Of a stretch of 64,000 bases of DNA, positions 22,097 to 35,100 are shown one piece after another. Made by a program: the position numbers and the translations under genes. The notes under the pieces were generated by a model, which was given only the letters and a program-made list of their open reading frames with translations, was not told the DNA's origin and searched no databases. Position 1 is the stretch's first letter; the number at the start of each line of letters is the position of its first letter. This DNA comes from Cryptomeria japonica (lineage: Eukaryota > Streptophyta > Pinopsida > Cupressales > Cupressaceae): contig NC_081408.1 in NCBI RefSeq assembly GCF_030272615.1, positions 403,983,389 through 404,047,388 of the forward strand, written 5' to 3'.

Positions 22097-25000
22097 TTTG
22101 GTGAACCCGACGTGAATCCAAACACCAAAAAGATCAATTTTTTTTTTTTTTTTAACCAATAACATGTTTGAATGTTGAAAATGTCACACAGGTTGCGATT
22201 TTGACACTGTTTTGGTGCGTTTGGCATTATTTTAGCGCTATTCCCCCTGTTTCAGTGCTTTTCCCTTCTCTGTCTTTCCCTTTCTTTTAATACGTTTGTG
22301 TTAAATAGTGCCTCTGTTCAAACGCAAACTAGCGCTATTGTAACAAAACGTTGTACAAATCACCTTGTAACCAACAAAAAAAAAAAAAATTAGGCTTGTA
22401 GAAGCCCACCAAATAGGCGGATTTTACTAACTATTTTTCTCTTTTGTGCAGATTTAAATTAGATTAAAAAGTATATTTATATTTTTTTACTAACTTGTTT
22501 TTTGAAGTTGGTTTTAAAAATGAATTCACTTTTTATTTTGGTTTAAAATTAACTTCACATTTCAACTTTGGGCTTTTAAAAAAAAGAATCACCTATTTGT
22601 TTGGGGCTCTTAAAAAGAATTTCATTGTTCCAAGGTAAAAAGAACCACAAACTTATACAAAAACAACTTTATTTTTTTTGCAAGTTAGGAAACAAACTTC
22701 GTTTTGGTGCTTAAAATAAACAAGGCAAAATTTATTTCTTGCATCAAAATAAAACTCACAATCCACACTTCCATTTTTGGTGCAAATAAAATTCACAATC
22801 AACTTGTCTCATTTTTAAAGCAATTTTACTTCATGCAAACGTGTTTTTCATTAAGTTGACCAGGATTTTCAAATTCTAGTTTACTCCAACAATTGCCTTT
22901 GAAAATTAAAAAGAACACCATGATTGTTGGAGCAACATCTCCAAATAGATAGAAAATCATTGCGATGACAAATTAAAAGGAACAAGTGAATTTTGTGTTT
23001 GGCACACTTGTGCAAAAGAGTTGGTCGAGTGGTCCTACCTCTAACACACACTATCCTCTCCCTTGGCTCTCGTGGTCCTAGGTGCAAGAGAAAAGTGTTA
23101 GTAACGCTCAAATTTTATCTTTTTAAGAGAGGCCTGCCAAGGGATCGATACTCTTGGGAACGACCTCGAGCGGTAAATCCTTCGAGCCGCTATAGAAATC
23201 AGGTGAGAGCGAAAGCTGTAGCCTTGGGTATAGCTGTTCCTACAGTGTAACTGGCCGAAAGGACAAATGGGCCCCACCACCAGTTACAAGGCTCTTAAGT
23301 GAGTCACTGCAGAATGAACTTATGTCCAAAGCCATCGAACATGACTAAACACCTTTAAGTAGTAGCCCACCTGTTCTATTGATTGAGGATATTTGAGGTA
23401 TAATTTAGTGCAAGAGCATAGATGGTTTTGCTCCCAAGATACTCACCATACATATTTCCTTGAGTAGAAACATAGCTTTTTGAAAAGTCACTTGTGGCTT
23501 GATAAAAGTGGTGACTCCCCCATCATAGGGATCATCTATTTGTTATGCTCGTGCAAGACTTAGTATATCACATCCTTACCTGCCACGGCGGGATTCATAA
23601 GGTATGTAGTACCAAAGTCGAAGAAATATCAAGATGTGGGCTAAATTTATCACAACTGGCCATTTGACCTTAGGGATAAAAAGTGTTTGAAGTGTGTTCG
23701 TTTTACAGACCTAGTGCGAATTGAGCCGACTTCAGGCTTTGGAAATACACCTTAAAATACATCTAAAGGAAGGGTCAAAAACAAGTCCAAGAATTGGGTT
23801 GATCTAGACCCATACTCATTTGTGCCTTTGAGGCTACAATCTTGTGTTTGTGTGCTTGCTTTGTTTTCTTGTCAAAGAAAAATCAGAAAATCAATCCCAA
23901 AAACAAAGTATTCATTCAACATCTGTCAACACAACCAAAAATACCAAAAACAAAGTGCAAACAAACAAAGAGTCAAAAATTTATGACCATTCTTCACATC
24001 TTGCGAAAGAAGAAGTGTCATCAGAGTATCACCTTGAAAAGGAGACCACTAAGCTCAAAGGCTTTAATCAAAAGGAGGAAATTCTTCTATATCAATCGAC
24101 AAATCTTTGTCTCCCATAGAGTCTTTCTACATCGCATGCGTCTATACCTTCAAGGTAAAACAAACGAGTTTGATTCAGAATCATTGAACCGCAGAGCTTT
24201 TATGCAATATAGAGCTCTGAGTTATCACAAAAATCAAGGAGGAAAGATTAATCCCAATTTCTTCCCAAACATCTGTATCACCTACAACACAGCTCGAGAA
24301 ATGCCACCAACGCCTGAAAGGGAAGAAGTAGAGTTTGTTCCATTTGTAACACAAAGTTTTTATTAAAGTTGAAAACAAAACATCCATCATCTCATTCATA
24401 CATCATTTTTCCATCATCAATTCATCCCAAAACTCTCAAAACATTAAGAGGTTCTTGTCCCAAGATTCCTTTTTTAGATATTGCTTGAAATCAAACACAT
24501 CACATCACTTTTAGATTGTTTCTACATCTAGGATAAGCTCATCCTAAGAGACACATCTACGCAGGTTAAAACTAGTTCATGAGTGAATCCTCTCATTGCT
24601 AGGTAGTCAAAATCTGTAACACATCTCAGATTTCTCTACACCTTATCACATCCAAACTCATCAAAACAAACAAGCAATTCAAAGAAAGAATTCTGGTTAC
24701 ATTTACCTTTAGAGTGCTAGAGATCTACAATCCACTAATCATCCATCTTTCATTGAACAACTCATCATCATCTTCAATCAACTTCAACACAAACTTGCAA
24801 ACAAAATGGCTCAAACCCGATCGCGATCAAGGCAACGAGAAATAGAAATTGAGGAAGAAGAGGACAACCTCAATGAATTTCAAGAAGCACTTGGAGGAAA
24901 TGTAAATGATGAAAACCCAAGTAGTCCCACTCCTTCAACAATCGAAAGGGTTCAGCATAACCCTCACTTTAATAGATTATTTGATGAAATTCTCAGGAGC

Positions 25001-25747
25001 AATGCGGATGCTCACTTCTTAAGACTTGCTCAAGAAGGAGCCAAACTCCCCTCAGACTTTGATCTTGCCCAATTAAGACAAGCATCAGAAAGACAAAGTC
25101 ACCATGAGGAGGAAAGGCGTAGAGATCCCATCAGATATAACATCCCTCGAGGTAACCCACCACCTCCTCCTCCAAATGAAATGGAGATGTTGCGGCAACA
25201 AGTCGCGAATCTCGCCCAACAACTTCATAGTGGTGTTAAGACCAATCAATTTTCACTTAACGACATCTGTCCCTATCCGTTTGATAGGAATCTTTATATG
25301 CCACCCTTTCCACGCGGGTTTGAAACACCCAAATTTGAAAAATATAGAGGAAAGGGGGATCCCCGTGATCATGTCCGAGAATTTCATTCTGCTTGTCTTG
25401 AAGTAGCTTATGAGGACACATACCTAATGCGCCTTTTTCCCCAAAGCTTGGGAGGAACAACCACATCATGGTTTTCCCAACTTCCAGGTGGCATTAGAAC
25501 ATTTGAGGAACTCATCCAGAAGTTCCTATCTCATTACTCTTATAATATTGAACGCGACATCACCATGGCTGATCTATGCAACACCAAACAAAAACCAGGT
25601 GAATTATTCTCAGTATTCCTGCAACGATGGCGCCAAATGTCTAGCAGACGTTCTCTTCAGTTACCTGAACGAGAACTAGTGGAAATTTTCATTTCCAACT
25701 TAAACGAAGAAATGGAATTTCACCTGGATGTCAAAGATACCGATTCT
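22097..25747 (+). mobile_element. Third unit of the array, truncated inside gag
   Basis: Leader and gag start match 7585-11235 at the 14,512-bp offset. I found one difference in the leader. Identity stops abruptly after 25747 and the following sequence is unrelated. The remainder of this unit is not found elsewhere in the window. The unit is broken by this one large loss. Confidence 0.92.
24806..25747 (+). pseudogene. Truncated gag of the third unit
   Basis: About 314 codons of gag are identical in translation to the start of the polyprotein at 10294. The frame then runs into unrelated DNA. It retains the N-terminal acidic/Arg-rich segment and most of the retrotransposon gag domain, and lacks the zinc-finger motif and all of pol. 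Confidence 0.92.
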
Positions 25748-27240
25748 AGCAAGTAAAATGGCAGCACGCGGCGCTACTTACAACAAGTCAGCAAGTCGGG
25801 ATTAAAGGTTAAAAGGCGGGTCCCATAGGTGAGTCAGATCGCAGAAGGGTATGTGACCTGGAAAATATAGGTGTCATGAATTGATCGGAGCCCAATGCTT
25901 TCTCTTGGCAAATGAAAAAACAACATGTCAGCTCTAGAGGTGATTGGACGCCAGGTGTTCAAAGTTGAGTCAAAGGGCCCACCCCTCACGGAGTCTATTC
26001 AGATGGTTAAGTACCAAGCAACTAGAAAATGATCTGACGGCTTGCGCTTTTTCGCAAGGACAAGATGCTCGTGCTTTTTACCCTGCGAAATAGCGAAAGT
26101 AAATGAGGATCGTCCATGTGTCATGATAGATGGTAATGTGTCCATGAACACGTGGTCTTAAAAGGAAGTCGTGGGCCCGCCAAGGTGGAACCGGCGGTAT
26201 AAAAGAAAGACACGCGGTCGACGTTGAGTTAAATGCAAAAAGCCTTGCAAAGCCAGTGGTCGGGTGCCATGTGGTAGCACATAGTCAACAAAGAGGCTGG
26301 ACCCAATGCGGAGCCAAGGCTGTTAGTGTAACTGTCGATCAATTCTGATTTGATCGAACGGTTTGCGCTATTTCGCAAAATGAAATGGTTCGTGGTTTAA
26401 AACCAACGAAACGGCAAAATGATGTGGCATTCCAATCGGATGGTCTGGCTAGTCCTGAGGGTGAGTAAGCTGATGGCATGTGGTAGAAAGTGCAACAGTC
26501 AGCGAAGTGGGTCTGATAGTTTCAAAGAAGGTGGGTCCCAGAGAAGATAGATACCGCGAGATAAAGGCATCTTGACAAATACAAGTGGTGAACATAGAGA
26601 GGAACTCGATATTTCCTCTTAGCAAATCAAAGATTGACATATCAGTTTGAAAGATGACTGGATGACGGGTGTGCAAAGTCGAGTCAGAGGGCCCACATTT
26701 GCAGGTAAACGTTTAGAGTATAAAAACCGATCAATTCTCATTTGATCGGACGACCTGCGTTGTTTCGCGAAGGTGAAGTGCTCGCGTGTTAACCCCCGCG
26801 AAATGGTGAAAAGGTTTTTCGTTCTTAAAGGCAAAGTGAGCATGAAGTATAAAGGGCGATCAAGTATGGTTTGATCTAACGGCTGGCGCTATTTCGTGCT
26901 TGTAAGATGCCTAAAGGATATGCTCAGCGAAATAGCGAAAACCCACTAGCTATTAGGTGAAGGCACAGTTAGTGAAAAGGTCAATTGTCCAAGTAAAGGT
27001 TAAAGGTCGTGCAGTTCAGGTCCCATCCAACGCTTGGCGTAGTTTCATGAAAGTAAAGTGCTCACTTAATAACACTCGCGAAATGGTGAAATGAAATAAG
27101 GCTTAGTGAAAAGGGTGGAAGTATTAAGCTAGTGTAAAGACCGATCAATTCTCATCTGATCGGACGGCCCGCGTTGTTTCGCAAAGTAGAGTTGCCAAGA
27201 AATTAATTTCTGTGAAATAGCGAAAAGGAAAAAATGCATG
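25748..27240 (+). repeat. Hairpin-module repeat region (about 1.5 kb, GC-richer)
   Basis: At least six diverged copies of a module lie near 26028, 26335, 26726, 26859, 27000 and 27141. A full module has the inverted repeat CGATCAATTCT..ATTTGATCG, then CGCTATTTCGC, a spacer of about 30-40 bp, and the complement GCGAAATAGCG. In the copy at 26859-26943 the CGCTATTTCG / CGAAATAGCG arms are perfect. Several copies follow a TATAAA-like string (26718, 26851). Spacings of about 133-149 bp recur, and a larger duplication of about 700 bp links 25900-25985 with 26610-26695. The base composition contrasts with the AT-rich surroundings. It directly precedes the unknown coding stretch and could be its promoter or an element's U3. 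Function is unknown. Confidence 0.75.
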
Positions 27241-27582
27241 GGCGTTGTGACCCATTGGAGCGAAAAATTCGAATTCTTTCATGAATTCAATTCTGAAAGG
27301 ACAGCCAAGCATGTGGAATCAATGTCGGAATTAAGAGCCCAGCCGCCATACATGATCTCGTATCAATTGAAATAAGATATCATTCTGAAGAGCGCTTGCA
27401 AAGAAACAGTTGCAGAGCAGACTTCTTCAATTGCAGAGCTAATTCCTTCGAGTACAAGCAGGTTTCTCTATACTCTTGTTCAGCCATCTTTCTTTTAATT
27501 GTGTATGTCTTACTGAGATTCTAATTTGTCATAGAACAATTGAAAGAAATTGTTGAATCACTTGCTTAAGTTTCTAAAAGAG

Positions 27583-30500
27583 ATGGCACCTAAAAGGGAA
27601 TTCTCAGGAAAAGTCAATTATCACGAGAGGGCAATTTGTGATGATTTCCTTCAACAATTAACGTTGTCAACTAATGTGGCTTCCAAAATGAAAGAGTTGG
27701 TGCCAAAAGCTTCTTGCCTGAAAATAGGAGAGGGTTTATATGAAAGGGAATTGGTTAAGAGACCCTCAAGTATGGATGTCTGGGTTAGGGTTATTCAAGG
27801 TTGGGTTCAGTATGAGAAATTCTCCAGCCCCTCGGAACAATATATGGGAATTAGATGTTGGAAAGTTGGTGGTTCCAGGGGTTTTCTTTGACGCAGACCT
27901 TCTGACTCAGATTGCACATAGCTACGACCCAATTTCAAGAAGTGTAAAGGATATCAGCAGGAAGACCCTCATTGAAATTAACAATGAAGAATTTAGGAAT
28001 GCCTTTGGGTTGAGTGAATACACTAATCTTCTGGAGCCTATTGATTTTAAATCATTAGCTCAGGTGTATAATGTGCAAAGAAATCACCTAAGAAATGGGC
28101 CTCTTAAAGAATTTTTTTTGAAGATAGGCGGGTTAACTGTTGTGGGACCTAATACTAAAGAGCCCTTCTCTCTAAATTTGTTTACCCTTAGGGCTAAAGG
28201 ATTATACTGGTCACTCTGCCAAATCCTAGGGGAAGATGCTGAAGTGAGTATGCCCACTCACTACATGTTGATGGTTGCTCAGATTTTGAATCCTTCTGTG
28301 GCAATAACTTTTGATTACGTTTCTTTTATAACTGATGCTATCCATAATGGATTGATAGGGATCAGGAACGGGAAAGTAGATAGGCCCTTCGGGTGGTACT
28401 CCCTTCTTATGCATTTGTTTTTATTCAAGGGTGGTGACTATTTTGCAAGTGGGATGGACCTTATAAAAGAAAAGGATGGGGAAAAGATGCCAGTGCAATT
28501 ATGGAGCACTATTCTGTCATGGGACAGAGAGGATGCAAGCTTCCTAAGGTTTGATAAATATTTTGCATCAAAAATCAGGACCCTTATCTGTTTGGAAAAC
28601 CCAAGAGTCCCTAAGGTACTTTTGGAATTCATTAGGCCACAAAAGTTTGCAGAGGACATAAAAATTGTCCACAATTGGGGTGATATCTATCTATACCCTA
28701 TTTCAACAATTTTTCAGAATATATGGTTTCACAGGTACCCCATTTTTGTTACCTTATCAAGTCCCTCTTAAAGTGGGAATTGCAGAGATACTCAGGCAAA
28801 TTGGTGTTGTACAAGAGGCAGAGTTGACAGGTAGAGGCAAAGAGACAATTTTCCCTACAATCACCATGGCACACCAATTTGTAATAACCAAAGGAGGTTG
28901 GAAATGTTTTGGAGATTTCCTCCAACCATATCATTTATCAACTGCAGTCTCTTGGTGTGTTGACCCCGAAGATTTCTTCAATCGTATGTTTAGGAAGAGG
29001 GTTGTATCCAAGGCCAAACCCCATCAATTTCAGTTCCCTGAGGACCTTATCAGGAATGAATTTGATTTGGATGAACAAGAGCTAAGAAAGGAAAAGTGGA
29101 TAGCCTATAAGAAGGCCTTAGACTTGGTGCATCAACTTGACATAAGTTATGACCCTTTGTCAAGCTTTCACCCCTTTGCAGAGAAGATGAAGTTTTTAAT
29201 TCTTAGTTTTGAGGAGGTGATGCAAACACTAAAAGAAAAAAGGGAGGTTGTAATCAAGAATAACCCTGAGAAAGCAAGGTTGATCTTGAATAGGTCTGTA
29301 TCTGCTAGGCCGATCCCTCCGAGTAATTATATGCTGCATAAGAAGTCTAATTATAGTGTACTTATGCCTGCTTCAGGCGATCCCTCTACCTCTAAAGGTA
29401 AAAGGAAGATACACGATGTCATTGATATCCCTAGTAGCCCAAAGAGACAAAGAGTGGGAAAAGAGATACAACCTGAAGAACCTATGTATTCCCCATCACA
29501 ATCACCTATCCATATAGGAGATGAACAAGCAGCAGCTGAGCAATTATTGCAATTAGGTAGTCTAGGGGAGATTGCCTACACCTATGATGAAGTAGATGAA
29601 GGAATGCCAGAAGAGTCCTTAGCTACTGAAATGAATATCACCACTAATGAATTCAAAGGCCAAGAATGGGACCCTGAGATCAAGCGAGCTAGTGAAGATT
29701 TCTTGGTTGATGACAAGTTCATCACATCAGAAGCATTCATGCAATTTGTGTGGAAGCAAAGCATTGATAGATATAATGAAAGGTGTGAGAAAAGGAAGGG
29801 TGAGCAGCCTCATAAAGACCCAGCTACAGTTGAGGAAGAAATAAAGCAAGAAATGGTTGAAGAATTTAAGACCATCACTCCTCAACAAGGAAGAGACATG
29901 GTGGCGAAGGCTGGGGTACTTATCCTCCCCGAATGGGATATAGCAGATGCTCTAGTCTTGGAAGCAGTAAGAAAGGAGACTAAACCTATGGAGGGAGTCA
30001 CTTTCAATAAAGAGAATGTTGCATTAGTTATGTGGTCTCTAAAAAGAGATGAAAACAAGAAGAAAAGGGACACCTCAATGTCAAGTTACCTTGGGGGGAT
30101 GATGGTGAAGAGGGTGCAGACTACTGGGGTAGTGGAAGCTGCCAGCACTGTATTAGAAACTACAAAATTTAGTGTTGCAGTGGCAGAAAGGGAAGCTAAG
30201 GAAAAGGCAAATCTTGAAGCTAAATTGGAGACAATTTTGAAAGCCTACACTAATGCTCAAAAAGAGGTAAGGAACAAAGATAGCATCATTGCTAAGCTGC
30301 AGAGCCAGTTGACTGGACAATACCATCAAGGTGAGTCTTCAACACTGATGATCTCCTCTTCTCCTACCAGACCTCCACCTACCAGCCCTATCATTGAGTT
30401 CCCACCGTCTCCAGCACCTTCTAGCTCTCAAATGATTGAGATTACTCCTCAAGAGTTAAAGAATCTAAAACAGGCCCAAACCATGTATGCAAAGAAATAT

Positions 30501-31223
30501 GAGGATAAAGTGAAGGCCACTGTAACTAGTTTTGCAGACACCGTGAATGCCTCCTTGCTATACAATAATGTAAGTAAAATTTTGGTTATATGGAATGAGC
30601 TCAGGGGAGACAAGGCCATACTGACACCTATTTTTGACAAATGGAGGCCCAGGGAGCAAGATTTGGAGTTTATGTGTGTATCTTGTGATGAAGCAAAGGC
30701 CAATCCTATCATTAGATCCACTTCTAACATCACTAAAGATTTAGTACAATTAGCAGCAGGGGTGGATAATGTTGATAGGAAAGTTAATTTGTGCAAAAAG
30801 GAGTATACTGATCAAGTTTTTGAGTTGCTCCCAAGAGTTTTTGCTAGCCCAGATCAATTAAAGGACAAACAACTGTGGCTTAAGGAGATAGAAGCCAAAT
30901 TGTCAGCAAGAATTAAAGGAATTATTGATCTAGATGATGCTTCTTTCTTTGTTATAACAATACAAGAGATAGAGAAAATTAAGGCACGTTATAGTTTTCT
31001 CAATTCAGAAGTCAACAAATTGAGAAACTCCTGGAAAAGGTTGACCAAAGCCAAGGCTAAAGTGATTAATTTTTCATGGCCAACTGATGATGTGTACAAT
31101 GAGTGGACAACAAAATATGTCACTCATGATCCGGAACAGTTGGAGAGCACCCCTGAAAAGGTAGAAGAAGTTACAACCGAACAGCCTGTTGAAGAAGTTG
31201 TAGAGACCGAAAAGAACTTGTAA
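27583..31223 (+). pseudogene. Long coding stretch for an unrecognised protein, broken about twice
   Basis: Coding character is strong: long open frames with sensible composition covering about 3.6 kb, beginning near an ATG at 27583 (context GAGATGGCACC). They do not lie in one frame, so the locus looks broken at about two places, unless introns or sequence errors explain it. The N-terminal two thirds reads like a globular, all-helical domain rich in Trp, Phe and Leu. Next come a basic nuclear-localisation-like patch (KGKRKIH, SPKRQRVGK), an acidic linker, a predicted coiled coil (heptad-like, rich in Glu/Lys/Ala), a Ser/Pro-rich stretch (TRPPPTSP) and a helical, acidic C-terminus ending at 31223. 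I do not recognise the family. It may be a host gene, a retrocopy or the private ORF of a mobile element. No RT, integrase or transposase motif is visible. Confidence 0.6.
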
Positions 31224-32192
31224 CTGTTTTTGTGAAAAGCTTTGTAACTTCTTTGTTTTTTGAAAGAAATGATTGTAACAAACTCTCCTCGAAAATTCCG
31301 AAGCTTTGTGCATCCATGTTGTTATAAATGGATACCAGGACTAGAGGAAAGGGGATCGCAAAGAATTGTAAGAAAACGCTGCAGAAATTTATCTGAGTTT
31401 TTCTAATAAGTCTAATGGAGAATATTCAAAAACTTCTTGTAATATTTTTTTGAACTTAATATCAATATACAGACCATCGATTTTGAGTGAAGCTTTGTAT
31501 CATCTTCAAGTGTGTTTACAATTTGTTTACTGTTTACATTCTGAATAATCTAGGGTTATTTTGTTTGAATGGGATTGCAAGGCAATTTTCAGTAGAAGTG
31601 TTCGCTAGCTTTTCTCTTTAGGAGGGAAATTAAAGATGTGGGGGTCACTCATACCAGTAAACTCTTTGGAAGAGATTTTGAATCTTGATGATCATAGCTT
31701 AATTTGGAATGCATAAATTCTTATAGGTGTCAGGCATATACAAGGATTAATAGAAACCAAGCCAACGGGATGCGTAAAGATATTTTGTTTGAGGAGTATT
31801 ATCTGAGTTTAGATGACTCTGTGACCTTGGATAGGGCACTGGTATTGATTGAAGTTGTTTATTGCATGTTTTGTTGATCGAAATGTTGAATTTAAGTATA
31901 ATTTCCATTCTTTTATTTTCAGTTAATTTCAAGGTGAATAGATCCACTGGTTTTCTGGACTGGTTTGTTGTGGGTTTATGTTTGAAAGTGTGAATTCAAT
32001 TCACAAAGGTATACCCACCTGGGCTCTGAGTAAGTCCGAAGTGTAGAAGGTTCAATCAAACCTTGACATATGTTGTCTTGAGAATTTCCTCATCTTTGAT
32101 GTCTCTTCTGCACCGAGTTCAATCATATTATTTTAAGGATGTTAAAAAGAATCAGATTTTGAAGACAACAGTAATAACTCAGAGTACTCCAT
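31224..32192 (+). other. 3' flank of the unknown coding stretch
   Basis: This T-rich sequence follows the stop, with several AATAAT/AATATC-like strings around 31440-31470 that could serve as poly(A) signals for a transcript of the preceding coding stretch. I see no gene or repeat of known type before the LINE end at 32193. Confidence 0.4.
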
Positions 32193-35100
32193 TTAGTACG
32201 TTTCATTACTATTTTTTTCATCAAAAATATTTGGAGTGCTACTATATCTGTCATTAAAAATGATTAGTCTGACATCCTCAAGGAGTCCTTGTTCTCTAGT
32301 CCACTTAATCATTTCATCTTTATTGACCGCCGCGTTGGCTTCCCAGTCAGCAAACCTGTTGGCTTCACGATAGATATGAGATATATAACTTTTTTCAAAA
32401 GTGCTAATAAGGTCTCTAGCGGCTTTTATAATATTATTGATAGACCATGAGGGCTTAGAGGTCCCCTTGAGACATTTAATGATATTGTTTGAATCCCCTT
32501 CAATCCATATGAAGGGGCAATTCCATCTTTTAGCAAGGAGAATTCCTTGGAGAGCTACGATTGCTTCTACTTTGTGGTTTGTTTGACTCCCTATTGGGAC
32601 AGCAATCATTTCCTTGCATATTCCTTTATCATCTCTAAGAATAGCTCCACAACCCACAGGGCCCGGATTACCTTTTGCAGCACAATCAAAATTGACTTTG
32701 AACCAACCATGAAGGGGAGATTGCCATCTTTCTTCAAGTCTTTTGTTTTGCTTGGGGTCAGAGCTTCCAGCATTCTTCAAATTCCAAAAACTTAAAATGT
32801 TAGATTCCAGGGGGTTGGTTGAAAAACATAGACCCCCAATGATCCCAATATTCTCCACAATCGCCCATTGTATTTTCTAGAACACAATATCCTGATTGAA
32901 GGAAGTGTCCTTGAAGATACGATTGTTTCTTTCTTTCCATAATCCCCACAGAATGTGAGGAAGTGATAGCTGCCACAGAGATCTCAAAAAGGAGTTAGAC
33001 CAATGGATATTCCAGGAGTAGAACAAGTCACTGATAGTTTTAGGAAACACCCAATCAATGCTAAAACTTTTAAGAAATCTATCCCAAACCGAGGCAGAAA
33101 AGAAATAGTGGATGGCTAGGTGGTCCACTGACTCTTCCTCCTTAAGACACAGAGCACATCTATTAGGAAAGGCAAAACCTCTACCCTTAAGGTTATCTAG
33201 GGTCAAGATTTTATTTTGAAGAATAGTCCAATAGAAAAAGTTGATTTTGGTGGTCAGGCCCTTAATCCAAGCTTTAGACTAGAAAGGATTATCAAGAGGG
33301 GTGGGGGAGAGACCACCATACATTGAAGAAACAGTAATGATACCTTTGGGTTCATATTTCCAAATGAGGGAGTCTTCCTCTTTGTTCAACCAGACCGAAG
33401 ACAGGTGGATCTTGAGCTTTATGAGGCTTGGGTGGATACTTTCAATGTTTTATCATTTATTTCCAGACCAATACCCTTCAACTCAGGTGCCAAAAATTCT
33501 AATATAGGAGGGAGCATGAGGGGCCCATTCAAGGAAATCGGTCAAGGGTTTATCAAAAAGCCAGGGGTCTTCCCAGAATTTAACTCTCCTACCATTTCTA
33601 ATTTTCCATATAACTCCTTTAGTAATGCTTTCTCTGCACTTAGAGGCATGGTTCCATATATGGGACCCATTAATACTGATTTCCGAATTGATAAAAGAAG
33701 AAAGAGAAGAGGATAGAAGAGAGTACTTACTTCGCCAGATTTTACACCATTCAGTATCTGAATGGAACATTCTCCAGACCTGCTTGGATAGGAGAGCTTC
33801 ATTTAAGGTCTGGATTCTTCTTAGGCCCAGACCTCCTTTAATTTTCGGTCTACATGATGAATACTAAGAGGGGGGGTGAATTAGTATGCCAAAAATTATT
33901 GTACTTAAACACTTTACTAGTCTAGCAGTAAACCGGTAAAATAGTTTAGCAAACAAACTGGTTAGCACACATGCAAACCAAATAGAAAATAATGCATTCA
34001 CCCACAGAAGCACAATCACCATAACACAAAAGATTTTGACGTGGAAACCCAAATGGGAAAAACCACGGTGAGATGAAACTCACAAGTAACTATCTACAGA
34101 ATAGGAACCAGACCGGTTAAGGTCAGATTGGTTAAGGTCATACAATGTTCTTTACCAGAACAGATCCTGTTAGGAATCTCAATCTCTATTTGGAGATAAG
34201 TCCGATTAAAGACTACCTTGCTAGAGGATTTTAGATCCACAGATGTGAACCACCTTGTTAGAGGATTTACAAAAGGCTTTTTGGGCCTACCCGGTTAAGG
34301 GCTTCAGACTTGTCGAAGATGTGAGTAATCAACAAGTGAGTGATCTAGCAAATAGCACAGATTGCTTGGTTAGATCCTTGATAGCTTGTTCCTAATGCAT
34401 TCCAGCTCTTCAACACATTCATACTCTACCTTTTCTCACAGACATGAACTTATCTTCTATAATCTCACTTACAAAAACTCATCAACCACCTTAAACCCTA
34501 GCAACAACCTAAAACCCTAGACATGATGTCCTTTTAAAGGATTCTGATTTCATGTCGGTCCAATAGGATTACAATACAATTTCCTAGGTTCAATGCATCT
34601 AGACATAATTGGTAACACGACACAAAAAGCACCGCCAGAGTGTCGGCACCGCAAAACAATCGATGGATGGTAACTCATCGCAAAATGTTAGTTGGTAACT
34701 CATCATAGAGTATTACCAATTCAAACAAAATACCGGTTGCCAGTTTAACAAAATAAAGACTGGGAAATATGAGTTGTGCTGCTTTGTTCCTTTGTACCGC
34801 TTGAGATCCTCAAACCGCTTGGGGTCTTCATACCGCTTCAGACCGGTAAACACTTTCTGCAAAACACCGATAGTCTAAAGACTATAATACATCATACCAG
34901 TTGGAACAAAAAGCGGTTGAGCTTTAACTCATACATACAAAAAGTGATCTCAAATCAAGTGTGTGTCCATCAATGACAATCACAGCATCAATCATCAAAA
35001 ATGCCAACACTACATACCTGATCCCAAGCCACATGAGACATTCTTTTCTTGTCCTCAACCCCTGACCATAGAAATTTTCTTTGAATTTTCTCAATTGCAT

